Of a DNA stretch of 64,000 nt, positions 28,535 to 38,609 are shown piece by piece. Source of the DNA: Aquimarina sp. RZ0 (GTDB lineage: Bacteria > Bacteroidota > Bacteroidia > Flavobacteriales > Flavobacteriaceae); contig NZ_VTZU01000032.1 of the NCBI RefSeq assembly GCF_008370685.1, positions 1-64,000 of the forward strand. The letters are read 5' to 3'. Position 1 is the stretch's first letter. Each line of letters starts with the position of its first letter. The position numbers and the translations under genes were made by a program. The notes beneath the pieces were generated by a model. It searched no databases. It saw only the letters and a program-made list of their open reading frames with translations, and was not told the DNA's origin.

Positions 28535-28629
28535 CTGTCGAATTAAAAGGACGTGGTTTTTTAATCTTTTTTTACAATTAACACTGAAAAAACCATACCA
28601 AAATTTAGACGATAATTCTACTTAATAAT

Positions 28630-29943
28630 ATGAAACAGGTTAAATACCGAAATTCAGCCTCAAAACTCCTACTCTTAGGAACTGTTTTTTTATTCTCTTT
28701 ATTGAATCCGGTTTTTGCTCAGGAAGAAGCAGCGCCGACAGAAGCTGTGGCTGCTGGTGGAGATATTGCAAAAGGAGAAGCGTTATTCAAGTCTTTATGT
28801 GCTTCTTGCCATAAGCGATATAAAAGAGCAACAGGTCCTGCGCTTTTTGGAGTGACAGAAAGACATAACACCGAGTGGTTGTATTCTTGGATTAAAAACA
28901 GCGCTGCAATGATTGCTGCAGGAGACGCAGAAGCTATTGCAATTTATGAAGAGTACAATAAGACTGCAATGAATGCATTTCCGCAGTTGACAAACACAGA
29001 TATAGATAATATTTTGGCGTATGTTATGGTGCCAAAAGCTGATCCTAAGCCGGTAGAAGGTGGTTCTGTAGCAGGAGGAGAAGGTTCTGATGGTGGTTCA
29101 GGAGTTTCATCTAATGTTGTTCTGGCAGCGTTGGCATTGGTGTTCTTAATGTTAGTTGTGGTATTGTTTTTAGTTAATAAAACGCTGAGAAGTTTTGCTG
29201 AAGCAAATGGAGTAGCATTACCAGAATCAGAAGAGAGAACTCCGATATGGAAAGCATTTGTTCAAAACCAGTTTTTGGTATTGGTAACAGCAATATTTTT
29301 GTTACTTGCCAGTGGGTATTTTGTATACGGATATTTTATGCAGGTAGGTGTAGATCAGGGGTATCAGCCAATTCAACCAATCCACTATTCTCATAAGATT
29401 CATGCTGGTGATAATAAGATAGAATGTAAATATTGTCATTCTTCTGCCAGAGTGAGTAAAACTTCTGGAATTCCTTCTCTTAATGTATGTATGAACTGTC
29501 ATAAATCAATTAGTGAAGTTGCTGAGTCTACAGCTACTGCTGATTATTCAAAAGAGTTTTATGATGGAGAGATTAAGAAATTATATAAAGCTACAGGCTG
29601 GGACGAAACGACTCAGTCATATACTGGGGAGACAGAGCCTGTAAAATGGGTTCGTATTCATAATCTTCCTGATTTTGCATATTTTAATCATTCTCAACAC
29701 GTAAGCGTTGCGGGTGTAGAATGTCAAAAATGTCATGGTCCCGTAGAAGAGATGGAGGTTATGTATCAGCATGCACCGTTAACTATGGGCTGGTGTATAA
29801 ACTGTCACAGAGAAACCAATATAAAAGTAGCAGATAATGAATATTATGAAAAAATTCATAAAGAATTGTCTAAGAAATATGGAGTGGATAAACTAACAGC
29901 TGCGCAAATGGGTGGTCTGGAATGTGGTAAATGCCATTATTAA
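28630..29943 (+). CDS. actA: Alternative complex III, multiheme cytochrome c subunit ActA
   Basis: A 437-residue exported, membrane-anchored cytochrome of the quinol:electron-acceptor oxidoreductase. A signal peptide is followed by a monoheme domain (CASCHKRYKR), a Gly/Ser linker, a membrane helix (VVLAALALVFLMLVVVLFLV), a second helix (LVLVTAIFLLLASGYFVYG) and then a pentaheme domain with CKYCH, CMNCH, CQKCH, CINCH and CGKCH. Six CxxCH sites in all. The extra N-terminal monoheme domain could relay electrons onward to a cytochrome or the oxidase encoded downstream. It is the first gene of actABCDEF-coxBA, spaced 53 bases from actB. Confidence 0.92.
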   Translation: MKQVKYRNSASKLLLLGTVFLFSLLNPVFAQEEAAPTEAVAAGGDIAKGEALFKSLCASCHKRYKRATGPALFGVTERHNTEWLYSWIKNSAAMIAAGDAEAIAIYEEYNKTAMNAFPQLTNTDIDNILAYVMVPKADPKPVEGGSVAGGEGSDGGSGVSSNVVLAALALVFLMLVVVLFLVNKTLRSFAEANGVALPESEERTPIWKAFVQNQFLVLVTAIFLLLASGYFVYGYFMQVGVDQGYQPIQPIHYSHKIHAGDNKIECKYCHSSARVSKTSGIPSLNVCMNCHKSISEVAESTATADYSKEFYDGEIKKLYKATGWDETTQSYTGETEPVKWVRIHNLPDFAYFNHSQHVSVAGVECQKCHGPVEEMEVMYQHAPLTMGWCINCHRETNIKVADNEYYEKIHKELSKKYGVDKLTAAQMGGLECGKCHY

Positions 29944-29996
29944 TAATCAAAGTGAGTCCGAACTCGGAAATAGTAAGAAGCTAATATCAATTATAT

Positions 29997-32900
29997 ATGT
30001 CATCAAACAAGAAATACTGGAAAAGTGTTGAAGAGCTAAAGGAAAATAGCTCTATTGTTGAGACGCTACAACAAAACGAATTCGTGAAGGAAATTCCTAC
30101 GGATGCGTTTTTAGGAGATAAATCATCTCTGGAAAATTCTTCGACGACACGTCGTGATTTTCTTAAATATGTAGGTTTTAGTACAGCAGCTGCCTCTTTG
30201 GCAGCTTGTGAAGGACCTGTTGTTAAGTCGATACCGTATGTTGTGCAACCAGAAAGAATTATTCCTGGGGTTGCTAATTATTATGCAACCACAATCGCTG
30301 ATGGTTTTGATTTTGCTAGTGTTTTAATTAAAACAAGAGAAGGTCGTCCTATTAAAGTAGAAAATAATAATCTCGCTACTTCTAATGGAGAAGCAAATGC
30401 CAGAGTTCATGCTTCAGTATTATCTTTATATGATAATTCTCGTTTGCAAGGGCCAAAAAAGGCAGGAGAAGATATTAGTTGGGATGCTTTGGATAAGGAA
30501 GTTGGAGCTAAGCTGAAAAGTCTTGAGGGGAAACAAATTGTTTTGTTAACCCAGACATTTGCGAGTCCTTCTACTTCAAAATTAATATCCGAATTTAAAT
30601 CAAAATATGCAAACGTTTCTCATGTAGTATATGATGCTATTTCTTATAGCGAAGCATTAGATGCTTATCAAATGATGTATGGAGAAAGAGCATTAGCAGA
30701 TTATGATTTCTCTAAGGCGGATACGATAGTAAGTATTGCTGCTGATTTCTTGGGAGACTGGCAAGGCGGAGGATATGATGGGGGATATGCTAAAGGGCGT
30801 GTTCCTAAGCATGGAAAGATGTCTAAGCATATTCAGTTTGAGGCAAATATGTCTCTTTCTGGAGCAAATGCAGATAAAAGGGTTCAGGTTACACCTTCTC
30901 AGCAAAAGCAGGTTTTAGCATCTTTATATAAATATGTTACTGGGAACGGGGCTAAAGGAACTTTGGATGGAGCGTTAGATGCAGAAGTTGTAAAAGCTGC
31001 TAAGCAGATACAAAAAGCAGGGAAAAATGCTGTAGTAGTCTCTGGTCTTCAGGATGTAGATGCGCAATTAGTTGTTTTAGCAATAAATAAAGTAATAAAG
31101 AGTAAAGCGTTTAATGAAGATACACCTCGAAAAATTCGTCAGGGGAATGCAAAAGCAGTAGCACAATTGATAAAGGATATGAATGCTGGTCGTGTAGGTG
31201 GTTTATTGATCGCTGGTGTGAATCCTGCATACTCACTCCCGAATGCTAATGCGTTTAAAGAAGGACTTTCAAAAGTAGCTGTTTCTGTTGCATTTAGTAT
31301 GCACAATGATGAGACAGCATCTGCATGTAGTTATATAGCAACTACGCCTCATTATTTAGAGTCTTGGGGAGATGTAGAGCTAAAGAAAGGTAGTTACAGT
31401 TTAATGCAACCAACCATTCGACCATTATTTGATACACGTCAATTTCAGGAAACATTATTAAAATGGACAGGGAATACGGTATCATACAATGATTATATTA
31501 AAAATGCATGGACAGGTGTTCTTGGAGGTACTTCCTGGAATCAGGCTTTGCACGATGGAGTATTGGTAAAACCTATACTTGCCAAAGAATCATTAGAAGT
31601 AGCTATTGAAACTCCAGAAGGAGAAGTAGAAACTGTAGCTCCTGTTGGTCCTAATGTAGGGGCTGCTGCTAGAAGATTATCAACAGCAAAGTCTACAGGA
31701 TTAGAGCTTACCCTATATACAAAGACTGCTCTCGGAGACGGGCAACAGGCAAATAACCCTTGGTTACAGGAAATGCCGGATCCTATTACAAGAGCTTCCT
31801 GGGATAATTACCTTACAGTTTCTAAAGCAGATGCAAAAGAACTTGGGTTAATTAATGAGAATGTAGCCAACGGAGCTTTAAATGGCAGTTATGCTAAGGT
31901 TACAGTAAATGGAGTGGCAATAGTAGCTCCGGTAATCATTCAGCCAGGACAGGCAAAAGGTTCTGTGGGACTGGCATTAGGATACGGTAAAGTAAAAAAT
32001 ATAAAAGAAGAAATGCAGGTGGGGGTGAATGCATATGCATTATATCAAAACCAAAATGCAGTGCAATCTATTACTCTTGCAAAGGCTGAAGGAACTCACG
32101 AGTTTGCCTGTGTTCAGTTGCATAATACTTTAATGGGTCGTGGTGATATTATTAAAGAAACGACTTTAGAGATATTTAATACAAAAGATAAGCACGAATG
32201 GAATGCGATTCCAGAAGTGAGTAAAAACCATATAGAATACGAAGTTACTTCACCAGAAGTTGATCTTTGGGATGAATTTGATCGGTCAGTAGGTCATCAT
32301 TTTAATCTTTCTATTGATCTTAATGCTTGTACAGGTTGTGGTGCTTGTGTAATTGCTTGTCATGCAGAGAACAATGTTCCTGTTGTTGGTAAGTCCGAGA
32401 TTCGTAGATCTCGTGATATGCATTGGTTACGTATAGACCGTTATTATTCATCAGAAGAAAGTTTTGTAGGAGATAATGATAAAAAAGAAAATATAGCTGG
32501 TTTAGGAAGTTCTTTATCTGAGTTTGGAGAGATGGAATCACCATCCGAAAATCCACAGGTAGCTTTTCAGCCAGTTATGTGTCAGCATTGTAATCACGCT
32601 CCTTGTGAAACTGTTTGTCCTGTGGCAGCGACATCTCACGGTAGACAAGGTCAAAATCATATGGCATATAACCGCTGTGTGGGGACAAGATATTGTGCGA
32701 ATAACTGCCCTTATAAAGTACGTAGGTTTAACTGGTTCTTATATAGTGAGAATGATGAGTTTGACTATCATATGAATAATGATCTTGGTCGAATGGTGGT
32801 TAATCCTGATGTTACTGTACGATCCAGAGGGGTTATGGAGAAATGTTCAATGTGTATCCAAATGACACAGAAAACAATCCTGGATGCCAAAAGAGATGGA

Positions 32901-33104
32901 AGACTTGTCAGAGATGAGGAATTCCAGACAGCCTGTTCAGCAGCTTGTTCATCTGGTGCAATGACATTCGGTGATATCAATGATAAGAAAAGTAAAGTAG
33001 CTGAGCTTACAAAAGATAACCGTATGTATCACTTACTAGAGCATGTAGGTACAAAACCCAATGTTATGTATCAGACTAAAGTAAGAAATACTACGGAAGC
33101 TTAA
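29997..33104 (+). CDS. actB: Alternative complex III, iron-sulfur/molybdopterin-like subunit ActB
   Basis: A 1035-residue periplasmic subunit. It carries a twin-arginine motif (TTRRDFLKYVGF, Arg52-Arg53) followed by a possible lipobox Cys71. The first two thirds is a molybdopterin-oxidoreductase-like domain that in this family has lost its cofactor. The last third is a ferredoxin-like domain with four cysteine clusters: CTGCGACVIACH, CQHCNHAPCETVC, CVGTRYCANNC and CSMCIQM with a later CSAACSSG. These can hold three [4Fe-4S] and one [3Fe-4S] clusters, as in the known complex. Electrons from quinol pass through these to ActA. It precedes actC by 38 bases. Confidence 0.95.
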   Translation: MSSNKKYWKSVEELKENSSIVETLQQNEFVKEIPTDAFLGDKSSLENSSTTRRDFLKYVGFSTAAASLAACEGPVVKSIPYVVQPERIIPGVANYYATTIADGFDFASVLIKTREGRPIKVENNNLATSNGEANARVHASVLSLYDNSRLQGPKKAGEDISWDALDKEVGAKLKSLEGKQIVLLTQTFASPSTSKLISEFKSKYANVSHVVYDAISYSEALDAYQMMYGERALADYDFSKADTIVSIAADFLGDWQGGGYDGGYAKGRVPKHGKMSKHIQFEANMSLSGANADKRVQVTPSQQKQVLASLYKYVTGNGAKGTLDGALDAEVVKAAKQIQKAGKNAVVVSGLQDVDAQLVVLAINKVIKSKAFNEDTPRKIRQGNAKAVAQLIKDMNAGRVGGLLIAGVNPAYSLPNANAFKEGLSKVAVSVAFSMHNDETASACSYIATTPHYLESWGDVELKKGSYSLMQPTIRPLFDTRQFQETLLKWTGNTVSYNDYIKNAWTGVLGGTSWNQALHDGVLVKPILAKESLEVAIETPEGEVETVAPVGPNVGAAARRLSTAKSTGLELTLYTKTALGDGQQANNPWLQEMPDPITRASWDNYLTVSKADAKELGLINENVANGALNGSYAKVTVNGVAIVAPVIIQPGQAKGSVGLALGYGKVKNIKEEMQVGVNAYALYQNQNAVQSITLAKAEGTHEFACVQLHNTLMGRGDIIKETTLEIFNTKDKHEWNAIPEVSKNHIEYEVTSPEVDLWDEFDRSVGHHFNLSIDLNACTGCGACVIACHAENNVPVVGKSEIRRSRDMHWLRIDRYYSSEESFVGDNDKKENIAGLGSSLSEFGEMESPSENPQVAFQPVMCQHCNHAPCETVCPVAATSHGRQGQNHMAYNRCVGTRYCANNCPYKVRRFNWFLYSENDEFDYHMNNDLGRMVVNPDVTVRSRGVMEKCSMCIQMTQKTILDAKRDGRLVRDEEFQTACSAACSSGAMTFGDINDKKSKVAELTKDNRMYHLLEHVGTKPNVMYQTKVRNTTEA

Positions 33105-33142
33105 TTTAAACTAATAAAGAATCAATTCAATTATAAAGGATT

Positions 33143-34879
33143 ATGTCTCATTACGAAGCACCTATAAGAAAGCCTTTAGTAACTGGTGATAAAACATATC
33201 ACGATGTAACCGTGGATGTAGCAGCACCAGTTGAAGGTAAAGCAAATAAATCTTGGTGGATTGTATTTTCTATCGCGCTTATTGCTTTCCTTTGGGGAAT
33301 AGGTTGTATAATTTACACAGTATCCACGGGAATCGGAACCTGGGGGTTAAATAAAACAGTAGGATGGGCCTGGGATATTACCAACTTTGTTTGGTGGGTA
33401 GGTATCGGTCACGCAGGAACTCTGATATCTGCAGTACTGCTATTATTCCGTCAGAAATGGAGAATGGCAATTAACCGATCGGCAGAGGCGATGACTATAT
33501 TTTCGGTTATTCAGGCAGGTTTGTTTCCGATCATCCATATGGGGCGTCCCTGGTTAGCATATTGGGTTCTACCGATTCCTAATCAATTTGGATCCTTATG
33601 GGTAAACTTTAATTCACCACTGCTTTGGGATGTATTTGCAATCTCTACCTATCTTTCAGTGTCATTAGTTTTCTGGTGGACTGGTTTATTACCTGATTTT
33701 GCAATGATCAGAGACCGTGCAATAACACCTTTTAATAAGAGAATTTATAGCATACTTTCATTCGGATGGAGTGGTAGAGCAAAAGATTGGCAACGTTTTG
33801 AAGAAGTATCTTTGGTACTTGCAGGATTAGCAACGCCTTTAGTACTTTCTGTGCATACAATTGTATCTTTTGACTTTGCAACATCGGTTATTCCTGGATG
33901 GCATACCACAATATTTCCTCCATACTTTGTGGCAGGAGCGATTTTCTCTGGGTTTGCAATGGTAAATACACTTCTTATTATTATGAGAAAAGTGTCTAAC
34001 CTGGAAAATTATATTACTATTCAGCATATCGAATTAATGAACATTGTAATTATGATTACAGGTTCTATAGTAGGTGTAGCATATATAACAGAGTTATTTG
34101 TTGCCTGGTATTCTGGAGTAGAGTACGAACAGTATGCATTCCTAAACAGAGCAACCGGACCTTATTGGTGGGCATATTGGGCAATGATGTCTTGTAATGT
34201 ATTCTCGCCACAGTTCATGTGGTTTCCTAAACTGAGAAGAAGTATTATGTTCTCATTTATTATTTCTATTGTTGTGAATATAGGAATGTGGTTTGAGCGT
34301 TTTGTAATTATTGTGACATCACTTCATAGAGATTATTTGCCATCATCATGGACTATGTTCTCTCCTACATTTGTGGATATAGGAATATTTATAGGTACTA
34401 TTGGATTCTTCTTTGTGTTATTCTTATTATATGCACGTACTTTCCCTGTAATTGCACAGGCAGAAGTGAAAACAATTTTAAAATCATCTGGAGAGAAGTA
34501 TAAGAAACTTAGAGAAGCTGGTATTGACCATAGAGATGAACTTCCAAAGGTAAAAGCAAAAATAACAATAAAAGGTGAAGCTTCAGAGATAGTGGAGAAA
34601 CAGGTTGAAGAAGCAAGTCAGGAAGATATAAATAGCTTATTGGATAATATAGGTACATTTGATGCAGCTACAGAAACAGCTGATGATCTCAAAAAAGTGA
34701 ATGGTATCGGTCCCGTGATGGAAACAAAATTAAATGAGATTGGAATTTTTACTTTCGATCAGGTAAGTAGAATGACTGAAACTGAATACAATTTATTAGA
34801 TAGTATTACTGGATCTTTCCCAGGTAGAGCACAACGTGATGACTGGGCTGGACAAGCTGACAAATTAAAAAACAACTAG
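33143..34879 (+). CDS. actC: Alternative complex III, quinol-binding membrane subunit ActC with C-terminal HhH domain
   Basis: A 578-residue protein of the NrfD/PsrC family. About ten membrane helices occupy residues 30-460 and form one of the two quinol-oxidising units. Typical ActC would end near there. This protein continues through a charged linker into residues 514-578, beginning DDLKKVNGIGPVMETKLNEI and ending SFPGRAQRDDWAGQADKLK. That is a helix-hairpin-helix domain like those at the C-terminus of some NuoE and L21 proteins. The extension is in frame and intact. It would sit in the cytoplasm if the helix count is even. It is followed after three bases by actD. Confidence 0.93.
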   Translation: MSHYEAPIRKPLVTGDKTYHDVTVDVAAPVEGKANKSWWIVFSIALIAFLWGIGCIIYTVSTGIGTWGLNKTVGWAWDITNFVWWVGIGHAGTLISAVLLLFRQKWRMAINRSAEAMTIFSVIQAGLFPIIHMGRPWLAYWVLPIPNQFGSLWVNFNSPLLWDVFAISTYLSVSLVFWWTGLLPDFAMIRDRAITPFNKRIYSILSFGWSGRAKDWQRFEEVSLVLAGLATPLVLSVHTIVSFDFATSVIPGWHTTIFPPYFVAGAIFSGFAMVNTLLIIMRKVSNLENYITIQHIELMNIVIMITGSIVGVAYITELFVAWYSGVEYEQYAFLNRATGPYWWAYWAMMSCNVFSPQFMWFPKLRRSIMFSFIISIVVNIGMWFERFVIIVTSLHRDYLPSSWTMFSPTFVDIGIFIGTIGFFFVLFLLYARTFPVIAQAEVKTILKSSGEKYKKLREAGIDHRDELPKVKAKITIKGEASEIVEKQVEEASQEDINSLLDNIGTFDAATETADDLKKVNGIGPVMETKLNEIGIFTFDQVSRMTETEYNLLDSITGSFPGRAQRDDWAGQADKLKNN

Positions 34880-34882
34880 AGT

Positions 34883-35422
34883 ATGGCATCAAAGGTTATA
34901 CATGCATTATATACAGATGATGATGTCCTGATGGACGCTGTAAAACAGGTCCGAGGAGAACATTATCATATTGAAGAGGTATATACTCCTTTTCCGGTAC
35001 ACGGTCTTGATAAGGCAATGGGATTGGCGCCGACCAGATTAGCAATTACATCATTTATGTATGGATGTGTAGGGCTTACTGTGGCAATTACTATGATGAA
35101 TTATATTATGATAGAAGATTGGCCTCAGAATATTGGAGGGAAACCGAGTTTTAGCTATCTCGAGAATATGCCGGCTTTTGTTCCGATAATGTTTGAACTT
35201 ACAGTATTCTTTGCAGCCCATTTAATGGTAATTACTTTTTATATGAGAAGTAAGTTATGGCCTTTTAAAGAAGCAGAAAATCCAGATGTAAGAACGACAG
35301 ATGATCATTTCTTAATGGAACTGGATGCTAGTCATCATGATGTAAATACCATGACAAGTTTCTTAAGTAGTACGGGAGCGGTAGAGATCAAAGTAATAGA
35401 TAAGCAAGAAGATAAGCATTAG
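34883..35422 (+). CDS. actD: Alternative complex III subunit ActD (DUF3341)
   Basis: A 179-residue membrane protein. The N-terminal part resembles a small ferredoxin-like cytoplasmic domain (VIHALYTDDDVLMDAVKQVR, then EEVYTPFPVHGLDKAMGL). Two membrane helices follow, about 52-75 and 98-120, the first with the conserved RLAITSFMYGCVG start. This is the standard ActD architecture. It is the peripheral membrane subunit of the complex. It begins three bases after actC and ends five bases before actE, so it is co-translated. Confidence 0.94.
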   Translation: MASKVIHALYTDDDVLMDAVKQVRGEHYHIEEVYTPFPVHGLDKAMGLAPTRLAITSFMYGCVGLTVAITMMNYIMIEDWPQNIGGKPSFSYLENMPAFVPIMFELTVFFAAHLMVITFYMRSKLWPFKEAENPDVRTTDDHFLMELDASHHDVNTMTSFLSSTGAVEIKVIDKQEDKH

Positions 35423-35427
35423 TAATA

Positions 35428-36084
35428 ATGAAGAATAGTATAAATATTATAATAGTAGCACTGGTGATAATGAGTGTTTTGTCTTGTAAAAAAGATTCAA
35501 AACGTAATTATCAGTATATGCCTAATATGTATGAACCTATAGGATATGAACCTTATGGTGAGTATGATGTTTTTGGAGAGAACGGTCAGGAAGCAAAGCT
35601 TCCGGCAGAAGGTTCTATACCCAGAGGGTGGATGCCTTATGATTACAAAAACTCTAATGAAGGATATCAAATGGCAAAAGATTCTTTAAAGAATCCTATT
35701 CGTTATAGAAAGGATAATCAAGAAGCGGGAAAAGCTTTGTATGACATCTATTGTGCAATCTGTCACGGAGACAAAGGTAACGGTAAAGGTACTTTAGTAA
35801 AAAGAGAAAAGATATTAGGAGTGCCTAGTTATGATGATGCTGGTCGTGCTATTACAGAAGGAAGTATTTACCATGTAATGTATTACGGAATTAATACTAT
35901 GGGATCATATGCTTCTCAAACAAGTGAACATGAGCGTTGGCAAATTGTTCAATATGTACAGAAGTTAAAAGCTGATTTGGAAGGTAAGACTCCACGTATT
36001 GATACTGATGTCGCTGAAGCAAAATTGCCTGAAGTACATCACGATCAAGAACCGACAGAAAAGAATCATAGTAACGCACATTAG
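35428..36084 (+). CDS. actE: Alternative complex III, monoheme cytochrome c lipoprotein ActE
   Basis: A 218-residue protein with a lipoprotein signal (LVIMSVLSCKKD). The mature N-terminus YQYMPNMYEPIGYEPY is the conserved ActE start, and a single heme site CAICHGDKGNGKG lies near residue 109. A Met ligand is provided by one of the C-terminal methionines in YHVMYYGINTMGSYAS. The C-terminus is acidic. It is a periplasmic electron acceptor in the complex. It follows actD by five bases and precedes actF by 41. Confidence 0.94.
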   Translation: MKNSINIIIVALVIMSVLSCKKDSKRNYQYMPNMYEPIGYEPYGEYDVFGENGQEAKLPAEGSIPRGWMPYDYKNSNEGYQMAKDSLKNPIRYRKDNQEAGKALYDIYCAICHGDKGNGKGTLVKREKILGVPSYDDAGRAITEGSIYHVMYYGINTMGSYASQTSEHERWQIVQYVQKLKADLEGKTPRIDTDVAEAKLPEVHHDQEPTEKNHSNAH

Positions 36085-36125
36085 TGCATTCGTAAAGAAG
36101 TTAAGAATAACGATATTATAAAGAT

Positions 36126-37454
36126 ATGTATACGCTATCAAGTAAATTAAAATTATTTTCTATCGTCCTTGTAGTTATTGGGGTATTGGGCCTTTCATAT
36201 GGTTTTCTGTCTACTCCAGGTACTATTGAAGATGTAAAAAAAGAGATGGCAGCGCACGATGCGCATGGAGGACATAGTGAATCAAAAGCAAAAGCAGATC
36301 ATCACGGTGATGAAAGTCATGGAGAAGAGACAGCTCATGGGGGTGATGCGCATTACGAACATATATTGCATCAGCTGCAAAATAAGCCTTGGGCAGCATT
36401 GTATATAGCAGCGTTTTTCTTTTTTATGATTGCTTTAGGTGTATTAGCATTTTATGCAATTCAATTTGCAGCACAGGCAGGCTGGTCTCCAGTACTTTTT
36501 AGGGTAATGGAAGCAATAACAGCATATTTGGTTCCCGGAGGAATTATATTATTTGTAATCCTTGCATTATCCGGTTTTCATATAAATCATCTATTTGTAT
36601 GGGCAGATCCAGAAGTCGTAGCTCATGATAAATTAATTCAAGGTAAATCAGGTTGGCTTAACGGAACAGGATTTGTTATAAGAGCGATCATCTTTTTAAG
36701 TGGATGGCTGTTATATCGTCATTTTGCGATTAAATATTCAAGAAAACAAGATGAAGACCCAACAGGTAATCGATGGTATAAGAAAAGTTTCAAAATTTCT
36801 GCAGGATTCCTTGTGTTTTTTATATATACCGAATCCATGGCTTCTTGGGATTGGATTATGAGTTTTGATCCACACTGGTTCAGTACATTGTTTGGATGGT
36901 ATGTATTTGCAAGTTTATTTGTATCTGGTATTACTACTATTGCATTGATTACAATTTATTTGAAATCTAAAGGATATATGGAATTCGTAAATAATAGTCA
37001 TATTCACGATTTGGCTAAGTTTATGTTTGGTGTTAGTATATTCTGGACTTACTTATGGTTCTCTCAATTTATGTTAATATGGTATTCTAATATTCCTGAA
37101 GAAGTAACATACTTTATTACGCGTATAGAAGATTATAAATTACCATTCTTTGGGATGCTGGCAATGAACTTTATTTTTCCATTATTAGTATTGATGAATA
37201 GTGATTACAAACGTTTAAACTGGTTTGTGGTAATGGCAGGTATTGTTATTTTGTGTGGGCACTATATTGATGTGTTTAATATGGTAATGCCAGCGACAGT
37301 AGGCACATCTTGGTTTATAGGAATTTCTGAAATTAGCGCTGTGTTGTTATTTTTAGGAATATTCTTATATGTTGTGTTTAATGCATTGACTAAAGCACCA
37401 TTATTGGCTAAGGGTAATCCTTATATCGAGGAAAGTAAACATTTCCATTATTAA
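36126..37454 (+). CDS. actF: Alternative complex III membrane subunit ActF
   Basis: A 442-residue membrane protein with about ten helices, related to ActC and forming the second half of the membrane core. Helix 1 (about 8-28) is followed by an unusually His-rich loop from residue 40 to 80 (motifs AHDAHGGHSES, ADHHGDESHGEE and AHGGDAHYEH). The first cytoplasmic or periplasmic contact helix then begins at NKPWAALYIAAFFFF. Conserved GWYVFASLFVSG and FWTYLWFSQFMLIWYSNIPEE segments identify the family. The His-rich loop could bind metal ions; that is inference. It precedes coxB by 33 bases. Confidence 0.93.
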   Translation: MYTLSSKLKLFSIVLVVIGVLGLSYGFLSTPGTIEDVKKEMAAHDAHGGHSESKAKADHHGDESHGEETAHGGDAHYEHILHQLQNKPWAALYIAAFFFFMIALGVLAFYAIQFAAQAGWSPVLFRVMEAITAYLVPGGIILFVILALSGFHINHLFVWADPEVVAHDKLIQGKSGWLNGTGFVIRAIIFLSGWLLYRHFAIKYSRKQDEDPTGNRWYKKSFKISAGFLVFFIYTESMASWDWIMSFDPHWFSTLFGWYVFASLFVSGITTIALITIYLKSKGYMEFVNNSHIHDLAKFMFGVSIFWTYLWFSQFMLIWYSNIPEEVTYFITRIEDYKLPFFGMLAMNFIFPLLVLMNSDYKRLNWFVVMAGIVILCGHYIDVFNMVMPATVGTSWFIGISEISAVLLFLGIFLYVVFNALTKAPLLAKGNPYIEESKHFHY

Positions 37455-37487
37455 AAAAATAGATTGTAAAAAAGAAGATAGATAAAA

Positions 37488-38561
37488 ATGACTGTATTCT
37501 TAACTATAGTAGTTTTAGCACTTATTGGGATCTCGTTGTGGCAGATGTCGAAGATTTTAAAATTGTCTCAAGTAAAATCAGATAATTCTCAGGTAGCTAA
37601 CGACAAGGATAATAACTTACAAGGTAAGTTAATGCTTGCTTTTGTAATATTCATGTATCTTTTAACTATATATTGTTTTGTGCAATATCATAGTTTTTTC
37701 CTTCCTGAGTCTGCTTCTGCACATGGGGTTGATTATGACAGGTTGATGATAATTTCTATGGTGTTGATTTTTGTTGTTCAGTTTATAACACAGGGATTAT
37801 TACATTTCTTTGCTTATACGTATAGAGGTAAAAAAGAAAATAAAGCATTGTTCTTTGCTGATAATGATAAATTAGAATTTATCTGGACTATCATACCAGT
37901 AATTGTATTAGCTGGATTGATTATATATGGATTATTTACCTGGACTGATATTATGAATATTGATGAAGAGGAAGGAGATCCATTAATAGTTGAATTATAT
38001 GCATACCAATTTGATTGGAGAGCGAGATATGCAGGTCAGGATAATGTATTAGGAAAAGCGAATGTTCGTTTTATAGAAGGTGTTAATACATTAGGAGTAG
38101 ATGTTTCTGATTCATATGGTATGGATGATAAGATCACTAATGAACTACATTTACCTGTAAATAGAAAAGTTATCTTTAAAATGCGATCACAGGATGTATT
38201 ACACTCAGCATATATGCCTTTCTTTAGAGCGCAAATGAATGTTGTTCCTGGTATGATTACTGAATTTTCTTATACTCCAACGATGACATCTGAGGAGATG
38301 AAGAATAGTGATTTCATGGTTGAGAAGGTTGCTACCATTAATAAGATCAGAAAAAAGAAGAGTAAGAAATTAGTTGCTGCGGGAGATGAAGCTTTAGAAA
38401 CTTATGAATTTGAATATTACCTGTTATGTAATAAAATTTGTGGAGCTTCGCATTATAATATGCAAATGAAGATCGTTGTAGAGTCTGAAGAGGAGTATAA
38501 TACATGGTTAAAAACGCAACAAACGTTTAAAGACCAATTATCAGCACAGGCAAGTAACTAA
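37488..38561 (+). CDS. coxB: Cytochrome c oxidase subunit II
   Basis: A 357-residue subunit that receives electrons into the CuA centre. Three hydrophobic segments are present (an extra N-terminal helix and the standard hairpin), then the cupredoxin domain. The first CuA His is in DVLHSAYMPFFRAQMN. The remaining ligands lie in CNKICGASHYNM (Cys314, Cys318, His322, Met325). The position between the cysteines that is usually Glu is Lys here. An insertion of basic residues near 280-300 (INKIRKKKSKK) is also seen. It lies between actF and coxA, suggesting a joint ACIII-oxidase unit. Confidence 0.95.
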   Translation: MTVFLTIVVLALIGISLWQMSKILKLSQVKSDNSQVANDKDNNLQGKLMLAFVIFMYLLTIYCFVQYHSFFLPESASAHGVDYDRLMIISMVLIFVVQFITQGLLHFFAYTYRGKKENKALFFADNDKLEFIWTIIPVIVLAGLIIYGLFTWTDIMNIDEEEGDPLIVELYAYQFDWRARYAGQDNVLGKANVRFIEGVNTLGVDVSDSYGMDDKITNELHLPVNRKVIFKMRSQDVLHSAYMPFFRAQMNVVPGMITEFSYTPTMTSEEMKNSDFMVEKVATINKIRKKKSKKLVAAGDEALETYEFEYYLLCNKICGASHYNMQMKIVVESEEEYNTWLKTQQTFKDQLSAQASN

Positions 38562-38609
38562 GCTAAGAGAGAAAAGAAAAATTAATATATTTTATTAAAA
38601 GAATAACGT

